Source of the DNA: JAIVJN01 sp036732565
GTDB taxonomy: Bacteria > Acidobacteriota > Vicinamibacteria > Vicinamibacterales > UBA2999
Assembly: GCA_036732565.1 (NCBI GenBank)
Contig: DAINCF010000461.1
Location: 1-5,909 of the forward strand
Direction: 5' to 3'
Length of the DNA: 5,909 nt
Shown here: positions 1-5,514 of the stretch, piece by piece
Numbering within the stretch: the stretch's first letter is position 1
Layout: the number at the start of each line of letters is the position of its first letter
Notes under the pieces: model-generated
What the model saw: only the letters and a program-made list of their open reading frames with translations
Database searches by the model: none
What the model was told of the DNA's origin: nothing
Translations under genes and position numbers: made by a program

Positions 1-1398
1 CGACAAGCCGAGGCAGAACGCCATTACGCGCGCGTCGATCACGATGCCGCCGAGGCGCGGAAGCGCGAATTGCGGCACCAGCGGCAGTGTGACGTCGATC
101 GCGATCCGCGCGAGCATCACGCCGAGCGACGCGCCCACGAGCGACACCACGACCGCTTCCGTCAGCAACTGACGCACGATCCGCCGGCGCCCCGCGCCGA
201 GGGCCATGCGGACGGACAGTTCGCCGCGCCGCGCGGTGAGGCGCGCCATCTGCAGGTTCGCGACGTTGACGCAGGCGATCAGGAGCACGAACGACACGGC
301 CCCGGCCAGGATCAGCAGCAGCGTGCGCACCGACTCCGTGCCGTACTCCTGCAAGCCGACCGTGCGCGCGAGCGTGCGGACGTTCGGCGCGAGCGCGCCG
401 GCGGTCCCGAGTGCGCCGGGGGCCGCGATCGACGGATCGTTGACCAGCGGCGTCAATTCCGCTTCCGCGCGTTCCTGCGTCACGCCTGGCTTCATGCGGC
501 CCAGCAGCCACAGAAACGCGTTCCTGCCGGTGTCGCCGGGCCAGCGATTGAGCAGAAAGATGTCCGCTTCCGGCAGCGCGCCGAGCCGGGGGATCACCGG
601 CCTGAAGCTGAAGTCCGGCGGCAGCACGCCGACGACGGTACGGGGGAGACCGTCGATGGTGATGGACTGTCCGACGATCGCCGGATCGGCGTTGAGCGAC
701 GTGCGCCACAGTCGATCGCTGACGATCGCGGCGCCATCGTCATCTGGCCCCGCGGCGCCGGTCAGGAACGCGCGGCCGCGCGCGGGAGTGACGCCCAGCG
801 TGGCAAAGAAATTCGGACTCACGTCGAGCGCGCCCAACTGCCGCGGCTCGCCGCGTCCGGTGAGCTGCGCGTCGATCGAGGCGTAGGCCGCGAGAGAATC
901 GAACGCGGTGACGCGCGGGCGCAGCGCCTCGTACGTGATGGGCGCCCAGGTCCAGAACGTTTTGACGCCCGTCTCGGTCTGCTGCGCTGACGGGACGATG
1001 ACGAGGCGATCGGGATTGGGATACGGCAGCGGACGCCAGAGCACGCCGTAGGCGACCGAGAAAATCGCGGTGTTGAGGCCGATGCCGAGCGCGAGCGTGG
1101 CGAGGGCGGTGACGGTGAACGCCGGATCGCGCCGCATCAATCGCAGCGCGTGACCGACGTCCTGCGCGAACGTCTCGACCGTCGCGAACATCCACGGCTC
1201 GCGCGACTGTTCGCGCAGCCGCAGCGGATTGCCAATCCGCCGCCGCGCGGCCGCCCGCGCCTCGTCGCCGCTCATGCCATCCGCGTCGGCGAGGGCGTGC
1301 GCCTTCATCTCCTCGTGAAAGCGCAGCTCGTCTTCCAGATCCCGATCGAACTGATTCCGCCGGAAGAGGAACAGCAGACGTCGGAGCACAGAACCCAC
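1..1398 (-). CDS. ADOP-type ABC transporter permease (MacB/FtsX-like), partial, C-terminus off the left edge
   Basis: Integral inner-membrane permease of the MacB/FtsX class. These proteins carry a periplasmic core and usually work with a separate ATPase to move molecules out of, or signal across, the envelope; the substrate is unknown. The frame is open for 466 codons without a stop and leaves the window at base 1. In order it shows a cytoplasmic prefix with LEDELRFHEE (residues 21-30), a first membrane segment around TLALGIGLNTAIFSVAYGVL (about 101-120), a MacB-like periplasmic core (about 120-340), a second membrane segment at LLLILAGAVSFVLLIACVNV (360-379), and the family hallmark RRGELSVRMALGAGRRRIVRQ (about 390-410). 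Full-length ADOPs are about 800 residues with a duplicated FtsX unit, so roughly 40% is missing. The GTG start at 1398 is chosen because AGGAGG lies five bases upstream (1404-1409); a second in-frame GTG at 1389 is less well placed. It follows padR by 24 bases, the usual padR-ADOP operon. Family assignment is firm; substrate is not inferable. Confidence 0.9.
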   Translation of the reverse strand, partial: MGSVLRRLLFLFRRNQFDRDLEDELRFHEEMKAHALADADGMSGDEARAAARRRIGNPLRLREQSREPWMFATVETFAQDVGHALRLMRRDPAFTVTALATLALGIGLNTAIFSVAYGVLWRPLPYPNPDRLVIVPSAQQTETGVKTFWTWAPITYEALRPRVTAFDSLAAYASIDAQLTGRGEPRQLGALDVSPNFFATLGVTPARGRAFLTGAAGPDDDGAAIVSDRLWRTSLNADPAIVGQSITIDGLPRTVVGVLPPDFSFRPVIPRLGALPEADIFLLNRWPGDTGRNAFLWLLGRMKPGVTQERAEAELTPLVNDPSIAAPGALGTAGALAPNVRTLARTVGLQEYGTESVRTLLLILAGAVSFVLLIACVNVANLQMARLTARRGELSVRMALGAGRRRIVRQLLTEAVVVSLVGASLGVMLARIAIDVTLPLVPQFALPRLGGIVIDARVMAFCLGLS

Positions 1399-1403
1399 GG
1401 CAC

Positions 1404-1409
1404 CCTCCT
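1404..1409 (-). promoter_or_regulatory. Ribosome binding site of the ADOP permease
   Basis: A perfect AGGAGG sits five bases before GTG 1398. It decides this non-ATG start over the in-frame GTG at 1389, which would be 14 bases away, and over an out-of-frame GTG at 1401-1403. It lies in the 24-base gap after the padR stop, so the permease has its own strong translation signal within the shared transcript. Confidence 0.7.
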
Positions 1410-1422
1410 GAGAGTCAGGACC

Positions 1423-1767
1423 CTACGTCGTCTTCATCACGCGCATGATCGCGCCGAACATCTGGGAGAATCGCGATTCCTCGACGCCGAGCTGCTTCTT
1501 CCCGGCAGTCGTGAGCGTGTAGAAGCGCGCTCGCCGGTTGTTCGCCGACGTCTTCCACTCGGCCAACACCCATCCCTTGACGAGCATGCGCTGCAGCGCC
1601 GGATACAGGGATCCCTCTTCGATCGTCAGCACGTCCGCCGACAGCATCTGGATGTGCTGGGCGATGCCGTAGCCGTGCGTCGACTCGATCGACAGCGTCT
1701 TCAGAATCAACATCTCGAGCGTGCCCGGAAGCAGCTCGTTCTTGCTCTTCGTCTTAGCGTTCTTCAT
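1423..1767 (-). CDS. PadR family transcriptional regulator (ADOP-associated)
   Basis: Small DNA-binding repressor of 114 residues, a normal length for the short PadR subfamily. The winged helix-turn-helix spans about residues 11-95: LLPGTLEMLILKTLSIESTHGYGIAQHIQ (helices 1-2), then EEGSLYPALQRMLVKGWV (recognition helix, with the family's GSLYPAL motif), then the wing RRARFYTLTTAGKKQL. A short C-terminal helix follows for dimerisation. The ATG at 1767 gives the conserved N-terminus, although no good Shine-Dalgarno sequence is visible before it. The ADOP permease starts 24 bases downstream. Pairs like this are typical of acidobacteria, and the regulator probably represses its own operon, released by an unknown ligand. 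A palindrome seven bases upstream of the start (1774-1787) is the obvious candidate operator. Family certain; target inferred. Confidence 0.95.
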   Translation of the reverse strand: MKNAKTKSKNELLPGTLEMLILKTLSIESTHGYGIAQHIQMLSADVLTIEEGSLYPALQRMLVKGWVLAEWKTSANNRRARFYTLTTAGKKQLGVEESRFSQMFGAIMRVMKTT

Positions 1768-1773
1768 CAGCTA

Positions 1774-1787
1774 GTCTATGCATAGAC
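1774..1787 (-). promoter_or_regulatory. Candidate PadR operator: perfect 14-base palindrome
   Basis: GTCTATGCATAGAC is perfectly self-complementary and lies seven bases upstream of the padR start. A further CTATG half-site occurs at 1791-1795, so three CTATG/CATAG units lie within 20 bases. PadR proteins bind such palindromes as dimers over their own promoters, so autorepression of padR and the permease is a reasonable inference. No well-spaced sigma-70 promoter could be identified: a TTGACA on the same strand (1829-1834) has no -10 box at the right distance. Confidence 0.5.
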
Positions 1788-1800
1788 GAACTATGGAAGT

Positions 1801-1816
1801 AGGAAGTTTGCTTCCT
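1801..1816. repeat. Short inverted repeat in the padR upstream region
   Basis: AGGAAG (1801-1806) and CTTCCT (1811-1816) form a six-base perfect stem with loop TTTG, 33-48 bases upstream of padR. It could be a second protein-binding site or a small hairpin. The stem is short enough to occur by chance. Confidence 0.25.
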
Positions 1817-1846
1817 TTGAGGAGAGGCTGTCAACGGCGGGCGTTT

Positions 1847-1879
1847 GGCGTTATCCGACGCAGATGACCTGGCCGTCGG
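1847..1879. repeat. Dispersed direct repeat, copy 1
   Basis: Thirty-three bases beginning GGCGTTATCCGA and ending GACCTGGCCGTCGG recur at 3300-3332 in the same orientation with one mismatch (C1859 against A at 3312). After the core both copies reach TGAGGG, here at 1895-1900 after 15 extra bases. Both copies are preceded by GCGGGCGTT, here with a seven-base insertion. The copy sits in the spacer between the end of the TIM-barrel gene and the padR promoter. Its minus-strand translation ends DGQVICVG, which I regard as spurious. It is most likely a copy of a genome-dispersed intergenic element rather than a gene. Confidence 0.75.
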
Positions 1880-1906
1880 CCGTGGCGACGTGGGTGAGGG
1901 ATATGG

Positions 1907-2881
1907 CTAAAAACTGTCCGACCAGACGTAGGCGTCGATCAGTTTCTGCTCGCCCTCGACGCCTGGAAACATGTTGCCGTGCTCCATGCCCCAGATGAAG
2001 TCGCGCTTCGATTCGGCGGCCTTGGCGTGCACGTGCTTGAAGATGTTCTTGTAGTTGATCTCGCCAGTGGTCGGCTCCTTGCGGCCCGGATTGTCGCCGA
2101 TCTGGAAGTAGCCGATCTCCTCCCACGCCCAGTCGATGTGGGGGATGATGTGCCCTTCGTTCTTCTGCATGTGATAGATGTCGAACAGGATCTTGCACGC
2201 GGGACTCTTCACCGCGCGGCAGATCTCGTAGGTCTGGTCCGACGTCCGCAGGAACAGGTCCGGCGTGTCGCTCAACGGCTCGAGCACCATCACCAGGTTG
2301 TTCTTCGCGAGGATGTCCACGCCCGCCCGCAGCACGTCGATCACGTGCCCGGTCTGAATGCCGATCGGCAATCGGCGTTCGAAGTTGCCGGGGACTACCG
2401 TCATCCACTTCGCGTCGACGCGCTTCGCCACAGCGACCGCCGCCGTGCACGCCTTCGCGAACAGGTCGCGATTCTCGGGCTTGCCGGTCGTGAACATGCT
2501 GTTGTTGTTACCACCGACATCGATGACGAAGACGCCCATCGACATGCCGAGCTTCCGCATCGTGTCGCCGATCTGCTGCTGCACCTCGGGTGTGCGGCGC
2601 ATCATGCCGTTGTCCTCGAGCGCCGCGAAGCCGCTGTCCGCCATGAACTTGAGCTGTTCGAGCAGGTCCTCGCCGGCCGAGGCCGTGAACATGCCGAAGT
2701 GCGGAGCGTACTTCAGCTTGAAGGTGCGCTTGACCGCGGGAGTCTTCGCGGCGCCGCCCGTGGCGGGCTTCGGGGGAGCTGGCACCTGACCGGCGGCCTC
2801 AGCGAGGCCGGCGGCGCTGCCGGTCAGCGTCAGGAACGAAGCCGCGGTGGCCGTTTGCTGCAGAAAATCACGTCGGTTCAT
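1907..2881 (-). CDS. Tat-exported hydroxypyruvate isomerase-like TIM-barrel protein
   Basis: Predicted periplasmic protein of 324 residues with a xylose-isomerase-like (AP endonuclease 2) TIM barrel. The N-terminus NRRDFLQQTATAASFLTLTG is a twin-arginine signal with RRDFL at residues 3-7, then a hydrophobic stretch and a Pro/Ala-rich linker to about residue 50. In the barrel, E201 (VMVLEPL), D234 and H237 (FDIYHMQ), the IGDNPGR..PTTGEINY block (262-277, signature-like for hydroxypyruvate isomerases) and E300 (GMEHG) match the expected metal-binding and acid-base positions. Family members isomerise or epimerise sugars or hydroxypyruvate; the exported Tat forms are common in acidobacteria and planctomycetes and their substrates are mostly unknown, so no gene symbol is given. 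The ATG at 2881 is supported by GGGAGGA at 2891-2897. It is apparently monocistronic, with a long leader, and is flanked by direct-repeat copies on both sides. Confidence 0.9.
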   Translation of the reverse strand: MNRRDFLQQTATAASFLTLTGSAAGLAEAAGQVPAPPKPATGGAAKTPAVKRTFKLKYAPHFGMFTASAGEDLLEQLKFMADSGFAALEDNGMMRRTPEVQQQIGDTMRKLGMSMGVFVIDVGGNNNSMFTTGKPENRDLFAKACTAAVAVAKRVDAKWMTVVPGNFERRLPIGIQTGHVIDVLRAGVDILAKNNLVMVLEPLSDTPDLFLRTSDQTYEICRAVKSPACKILFDIYHMQKNEGHIIPHIDWAWEEIGYFQIGDNPGRKEPTTGEINYKNIFKHVHAKAAESKRDFIWGMEHGNMFPGVEGEQKLIDAYVWSDSF

Positions 2882-2890
2882 GAGCGATCA

Positions 2891-2897
2891 TCCTCCC
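2891..2897 (-). promoter_or_regulatory. Ribosome binding site of the TIM-barrel gene
   Basis: GGGAGGA lies nine bases upstream of ATG 2881. It fixes the start at the residue that opens the twin-arginine signal. An overlapping ATG at 2889-2891 is out of frame. Confidence 0.65.
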
Positions 2898-2988
2898 AAA
2901 GCCGCAGCCGTCAACTGAGGGACGTGGCCCTCCGTAGAGTCTAGGCCGCTTCGGTCTCTCGCTACGTCGCCGCCCAGAGGCCCAAGCT

Positions 2989-3000
2989 TGCCGTACGGCA
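2989..3000. promoter_or_regulatory. Perfect 12-base palindrome upstream of the TIM-barrel gene
   Basis: TGCCGTACGGCA is fully self-complementary, about 110 bases upstream of the TIM-barrel start. On the minus strand it lies shortly downstream of a consensus TTGACA (3010-3015), but no good -10 box lies 16-18 bases from that hexamer. It could be an operator for a dimeric regulator. No regulator gene is adjacent, so this is only a candidate. Confidence 0.3.
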
Positions 3001-3091
3001 CGATGAGAATGTCAAATCGCCGATCAAATTCTTTGGAACCTGCGCAGCTCGACGCTGGCCGTCGCTCGTCGAAACGCTCGAAAACAGGCGC

Positions 3092-3100
3092 ATTCTAGCA
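3092..3100 (-). promoter_or_regulatory. Putative extended -10 promoter for the TIM-barrel gene
   Basis: On the minus strand TGCTAGAAT matches an extended -10 element (TGN plus a hexamer one base from TATAAT). The -35 region 17 bases upstream (TGGGGT) is poor, which extended -10 promoters tolerate. It would give a leader of about 200 bases before ATG 2881. Sigma preferences of this organism are unknown, so confidence is low. Confidence 0.3.
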
Positions 3101-3116
3101 AAGACGAATCACACAC

Positions 3117-3131
3117 CCCATCACTGATGGG
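3117..3131. repeat. Short perfect inverted repeat, possibly an old element end
   Basis: CCCATCA and TGATGGG are complementary arms around a single base, followed by ACACTTG. On the minus strand this reads TGTCCCATCA inward, a TGT...-type beginning like the ends of some insertion sequences. No transposase gene or matching second end is visible. It lies 24 bases before the permease remnant. Confidence 0.25.
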
Positions 3132-3154
3132 ACACTTGTTGATGGCTATTCCGC

Positions 3155-3300
3155 AATCGGCGGCCCGGCGACACCGGCAAGAACGCGTTTCTCTTGCTGC
3201 TGGGCCGCTTGAAGTCCGGCGTGACGCACGCGCGCGGTCGGTTTGCAGGAGGGCAGCACGGAGTCGGTGCGCACGCTGCTCCTGATTCTGGTCGGTGCGG
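3155..3300 (+). pseudogene. Decayed remnant of a second ADOP permease, with internal deletion
   Basis: Two blocks match the intact permease of this window on the opposite strand. Bases 3155-3228 encode NRRPGDTGKNAFLLLLGRLKSGVTH, against NRWPGDTGRNAFLWLLGRMKPGVTQ at permease residues 284-308. Bases 3237-3300 encode VGLQEGSTESVRTLLLILVGAG in a different frame, against VGLQEYGTESVRTLLLILAGAV at 347-368. About 105 bases present in the intact gene between the blocks are missing and the frame is shifted. Roughly 8 differences fall in each block of 60-75 bases and many are silent, so the source was a functional paralogue rather than a fresh copy. No start, stop or other permease parts remain. The similarity ends where the direct repeat (copy 2) begins. 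The fragment cannot make a working transporter. Confidence 0.85.
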
Positions 3301-3332
3301 GCGTTATCCGAAGCAGATGACCTGGCCGTCGG
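3300..3332. repeat. Dispersed direct repeat, copy 2
   Basis: Same 33-base core as at 1847-1879, one mismatch, same orientation. It abuts the end of the permease remnant and runs on into TGAGGGCCGGCCTACC and the hairpin at 3359-3376. This longer copy shows that the shared core is probably one end of a composite element reaching at least to about 3400. Confidence 0.75.
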
Positions 3333-3400
3333 TGAGGGCCGGCCTACCGATGTGTTTGGCAGGCCTGAAGGCCTGCGCTACGGACGCTATCGGTAATCTC
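3333..3400. repeat. Palindromic intergenic repeat (GLKACAT-type) with GC hairpin
   Basis: GCAGGCC (3359-3365) and GGCCTGC (3370-3376) form a seven-base perfect stem with a TGAA loop; the palindrome GGCCGGCC lies at 3337-3344. The plus strand reads AGLKACAT and the minus strand VAQAFRPA, peptides that from memory recur as spurious translations in acidobacterial genomes because they come from a widespread intergenic repeat. It resembles REP-type elements: non-coding, GC-rich, between or behind genes. Lying downstream of the DinB remnant, the hairpin might also act in transcription termination or RNA stability, but no T-run follows. Confidence 0.55.
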
Positions 3401-3468
3401 GCAACGCGCTCGAAGTGGATTGGCGGTTTCTGGCGGTTCCGATCCGGCCCAAGTCGCTGAACCACTTC

Positions 3469-3482
3469 GCCCGCTTCCGGGC
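3469..3482 (-). terminator. Weak hairpin directly after the DinB stop codon
   Basis: GCCCG (3469-3473) and CGGGC (3478-3482) form a five-base GC stem with a four-base loop, three bases past the TGA at 3486-3488. A longer pair, CGAAGTGG (3411-3418) and CCACTTCG (3462-3469), surrounds the stretch downstream. No T-run follows, so it is at best a weak or factor-assisted terminator. Confidence 0.25.
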
Positions 3483-3485
3483 TCT

Positions 3486-3902
3486 TCATCGGGTCCTCGG
3501 CGGTACGAGGCCATTCATGCGGAGATACTCGACCACTTGCCCATAGTGGTTGTTCGAATGAGACACTGCCACAACGATCAGACCAATACGCGTCTCGGGC
3601 GCCGATCCGAACACCCCCTTGATCGGCGTGAACGCATTCTTCTCGTCGATGGTCGCCGCCGCCTTCCTCAGGTACCTGAACGAGTCTTCCAGATACTCGA
3701 GCACCTCGGCTTTGGTCCTCACGGCATCGGGTCCACGTTCGTCTGACATGTCCGCCGTGATCGGCTCCGCGAGAATGCTGGCCGCTACGAGGAAGTGCAC
3801 AGCCGCGGCATGCTTGATCTGTCTCGCAAAGTTGCGCACGCCGCGGAAACTGATCGGCGCCAGAGTCGGAACAGGCCGTTGGGTCAGGAACTCGACCAGC
3901 AC
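3486..3902 (-). CDS. DinB family protein, N-terminally truncated, joined to a hydrolase C-terminal tail
   Basis: The frame encodes 138 residues. From GVRNFARQIKHAAAVHFLVA (21-40) to the end it is a good DinB/YfiT-like four-helix domain: H31, H115 and H119 (SHSNNHYGQ) fit the family's three metal-binding histidines, and the C-terminus YLRMNGLVPPRTR looks complete. DinB domains often bind metal and thiols; no activity can be assigned. What is missing is the first part, usually a signal peptide plus helix start of about 45 residues. In its place residues 1-17, VLVEFLTQRPVPTLAPI, read like the end of an alpha/beta hydrolase. The GTG at 3902 has no convincing Shine-Dalgarno sequence and lies inside the 3' end of the upstream hydrolase frame. 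Most likely a deletion fusion; a product could form by coupling to the upstream frame but may be non-functional. Confidence 0.7.
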   Translation of the reverse strand: MLVEFLTQRPVPTLAPISFRGVRNFARQIKHAAAVHFLVAASILAEPITADMSDERGPDAVRTKAEVLEYLEDSFRYLRKAAATIDEKNAFTPIKGVFGSAPETRIGLIVVAVSHSNNHYGQVVEYLRMNGLVPPRTR

Positions 3903-4213
3903 CTCAGCAAGGCCACGATCGCCCCGTCGCTCATCCCCACCAATCGTGCTCGACGGGCTACGATGCGGTCGAGAAACCCAATCGTGTCTTCAGCCATCAG
4001 TTCGTAGGTGTACTGTCCGCTGACATCCGGTGAATGGCCGTGGCCTCGGCGCTCCGGGAGATACACATGGAAATGCGACGCGAGCCCGTCGAGGTTTGGA
4101 GCGAAGGCTCTGGCGCCGACGCCGCCAGGATGCAGCATGACCAGAGGTTCGCCCGACCCGAGGTCCGCGTACCACATTCTGATGCCATTGAAGTCGCAGT
4201 ACGTACCGTTCAT
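3884..4213 (-). pseudogene. Alpha/beta hydrolase, truncated after the nucleophile elbow
   Basis: From ATG 4213 the frame gives 109 residues beginning MNGTYCDFNGIRMWYADLGS. It shows the start of an alpha/beta hydrolase: the oxyanion-hole loop LHPGG (27-31), PERRGHGHS (53-61) and the nucleophile elbow GMSDG with Ser95. After IVALL (99-103) family similarity stops and six unrelated residues lead to a stop. The catalytic Asp and His and the C-terminal half (the family is about 260-280 residues) are missing, so it should be inactive. A tail-like hydrolase C-terminus reappears one frame over at about 3850-3905, which indicates an internal deletion of more than 100 codons. An in-frame ATG at 4234 would add seven residues; 4213 gives the more typical N-terminus, and neither has a strong Shine-Dalgarno sequence. 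It is the third gene of the MFS-monooxygenase operon and probably acted on the oxygenation product or a related ester. Confidence 0.75.
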
Positions 4214-4262
4214 GTCACACCAGCCATCCGTCATGCCGCGCCACGGCGCGCTTGCCCGCAAC

Positions 4263-5507
4263 TTATCGATTGATCTGCTCCGCGGTAAAGCCAGCGAGCC
4301 GCGCATAGCCCTCGACGATCGCTTGGCGCTCGGCGTACGGAGCGATACGCTCGAGATCGTCGAAGCCCTCAGGCGCGCGAGCCTCAACGAGATCGATCAC
4401 GCCTTCGTTCCCACCACGGCGATTGCTCACTACGATCTCATTCGTCAGCGGCCGGCGCTCGGCATCATAGGCACTTAGGGCGTCGACGACTGGACGGCCC
4501 GAGGCCAGGTGCCGTGTGAGCGCGCGTGCGTCCAGGATCGCCTGGCTGGCACCGTTGCTTCCCACCGGATACATCGGGTGCGCCGCGTCGCCGAGCAAGG
4601 TCGCCCGTCCGAAGGACCATTGTGGCAGGGGATCGCGATCGCAGTTCGGATACTCATAGATCGTCTGCGTGGCCTCGACGATGGCGACGGGATCGATCGC
4701 CGGCAGGTCGAAACGGCCACGAACGAACGCCAGTGCGGCCTCGCGGTCGCAGGTCCGGTTCCAGTCCTCCCGCTGCGGGGACGGCGTCCCGGCGGCATAC
4801 AAGCGGGCCATGATCGCCCAATTCGTCAGCCGCTGGCCGGTCGCGCCCGCCGTCATGTGAATCGGGTAGCAGACGAATCGCGACGCGATACTGCCGGCGA
4901 CGACCATCGTGTCGCCGCCGTCGAAGATCGGCCAGTTGACGGCGCCGCGCCACAGCAGGATGCCGCTCCACCGCGGCGGACCCTCGTGCGGGAAGAGAAC
5001 TGCGCGAAGCGCCGAGTGGATGCCGTCGCAGCCCACCAGCACCTCACCATCGACTTCGACGAGTTGCTCGCTGTCGCGCCGGCGAAAGCGGCACCGCACC
5101 CCCGCACCATCCTGATCGAATCCCTCGAAGCGACACGCAGTGTGGATGCGCTCGACGCCGAGGCGGTCGCGCACCGCGCGGGCGAGCACCGCGTGGAGCT
5201 TCCCTCGGTGGATGCTGAACTGAGGTACATCACAGCCCGCGGCCATGCCGCGCGTCTCGCGCCAGACGACCTGGCCAAGACGCGTGGCGTACACCAGTTC
5301 CCGCGTCCGGATGCCGGCGTCGTCGAGGGCGCCGAGGAGACCGAGCGCCGCGAGCTCTCTCGTCGCATGCGGCAGCACATTGATGCCGACGCCGAGCTCG
5401 CCAAGCTCCCGCGAGTGTTCGAACACGTGCACGTCCAATCCAGCCTGGTGCAACGACAGTGCGGCGGTAAGGCCGCCGATTCCAGCACCAATGATGATGA
5501 CGGTCAT
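4263..5507 (-). CDS. FAD-dependent monooxygenase (PHBH family, PhzS-like flavin-dependent oxidoreductase)
   Basis: Cytosolic single-component flavoprotein hydroxylase of 414 residues, full length for the group. It uses NAD(P)H and O2 to hydroxylate an aromatic or heteroaromatic substrate. The N-terminal Rossmann motif GAGIGG (residues 7-12) with E30 ending the second strand binds the ADP of FAD. The DG motif VGCDGIHSALR (158-168) and the GD motif ATLLGDAAHPMYPVGSNGASQA (302-323) are both intact, so the enzyme looks functional. Alignment-like features such as GVGINVLPHA (39-48) and the NEIVVSNRRGG block (356-366) are what I expect of the flavin-dependent oxidoreductases near 5-methylphenazine-1-carboxylate monooxygenase, but the substrate cannot be read from sequence. 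The ATG at 5507 is seven bases after the MFS stop and AGGAGA lies inside the end of that gene (5519-5524), so translation is probably coupled. A truncated hydrolase follows. Confidence 0.92.
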   Translation of the reverse strand: MTVIIIGAGIGGLTAALSLHQAGLDVHVFEHSRELGELGVGINVLPHATRELAALGLLGALDDAGIRTRELVYATRLGQVVWRETRGMAAGCDVPQFSIHRGKLHAVLARAVRDRLGVERIHTACRFEGFDQDGAGVRCRFRRRDSEQLVEVDGEVLVGCDGIHSALRAVLFPHEGPPRWSGILLWRGAVNWPIFDGGDTMVVAGSIASRFVCYPIHMTAGATGQRLTNWAIMARLYAAGTPSPQREDWNRTCDREAALAFVRGRFDLPAIDPVAIVEATQTIYEYPNCDRDPLPQWSFGRATLLGDAAHPMYPVGSNGASQAILDARALTRHLASGRPVVDALSAYDAERRPLTNEIVVSNRRGGNEGVIDLVEARAPEGFDDLERIAPYAERQAIVEGYARLAGFTAEQINR

Positions 5508-5514
5508 GATGGCG

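Noticed and set aside
70..990. Long plus-strand open frames over the permease (also 206-886)
   Set aside because: Their translations are Arg/Ala/Gly-rich with no family features, and they lie antisense to a frame with clear permease motifs. They are GC-driven shadows.
1829..1834. Consensus TTGACA upstream of padR
   Set aside because: No acceptable -10 hexamer lies 16-18 bases downstream on the minus strand, so it was not annotated as a promoter.
1851..2450. 199-codon minus-strand frame overlapping the TIM-barrel gene and ending in the repeat
   Set aside because: Out-of-frame shadow of the TIM-barrel gene; its last residues simply translate repeat copy 1.
1979..2944. 321-codon plus-strand frame opposite the TIM-barrel gene
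   Set aside because: Low-complexity His/Arg/Val-rich translation antisense to a gene with a Tat signal and catalytic motifs.
3009..3107. Small plus-strand ORF beginning MSNRRSNSLEP
   Set aside because: No Shine-Dalgarno sequence, no recognisable family, and it lies in the likely promoter and leader of the minus-strand gene.
3117..3131. Possible insertion-sequence end
   Set aside because: No transposase fragment, second inverted end or target duplication was found, so it was kept only as a short inverted repeat.
3304..3489. 61-codon minus-strand frame ending DGQVICFG, and the 88-codon plus-strand frame at 3194-3460
   Set aside because: Both are translations of the intergenic repeat and the permease remnant, not independent genes.
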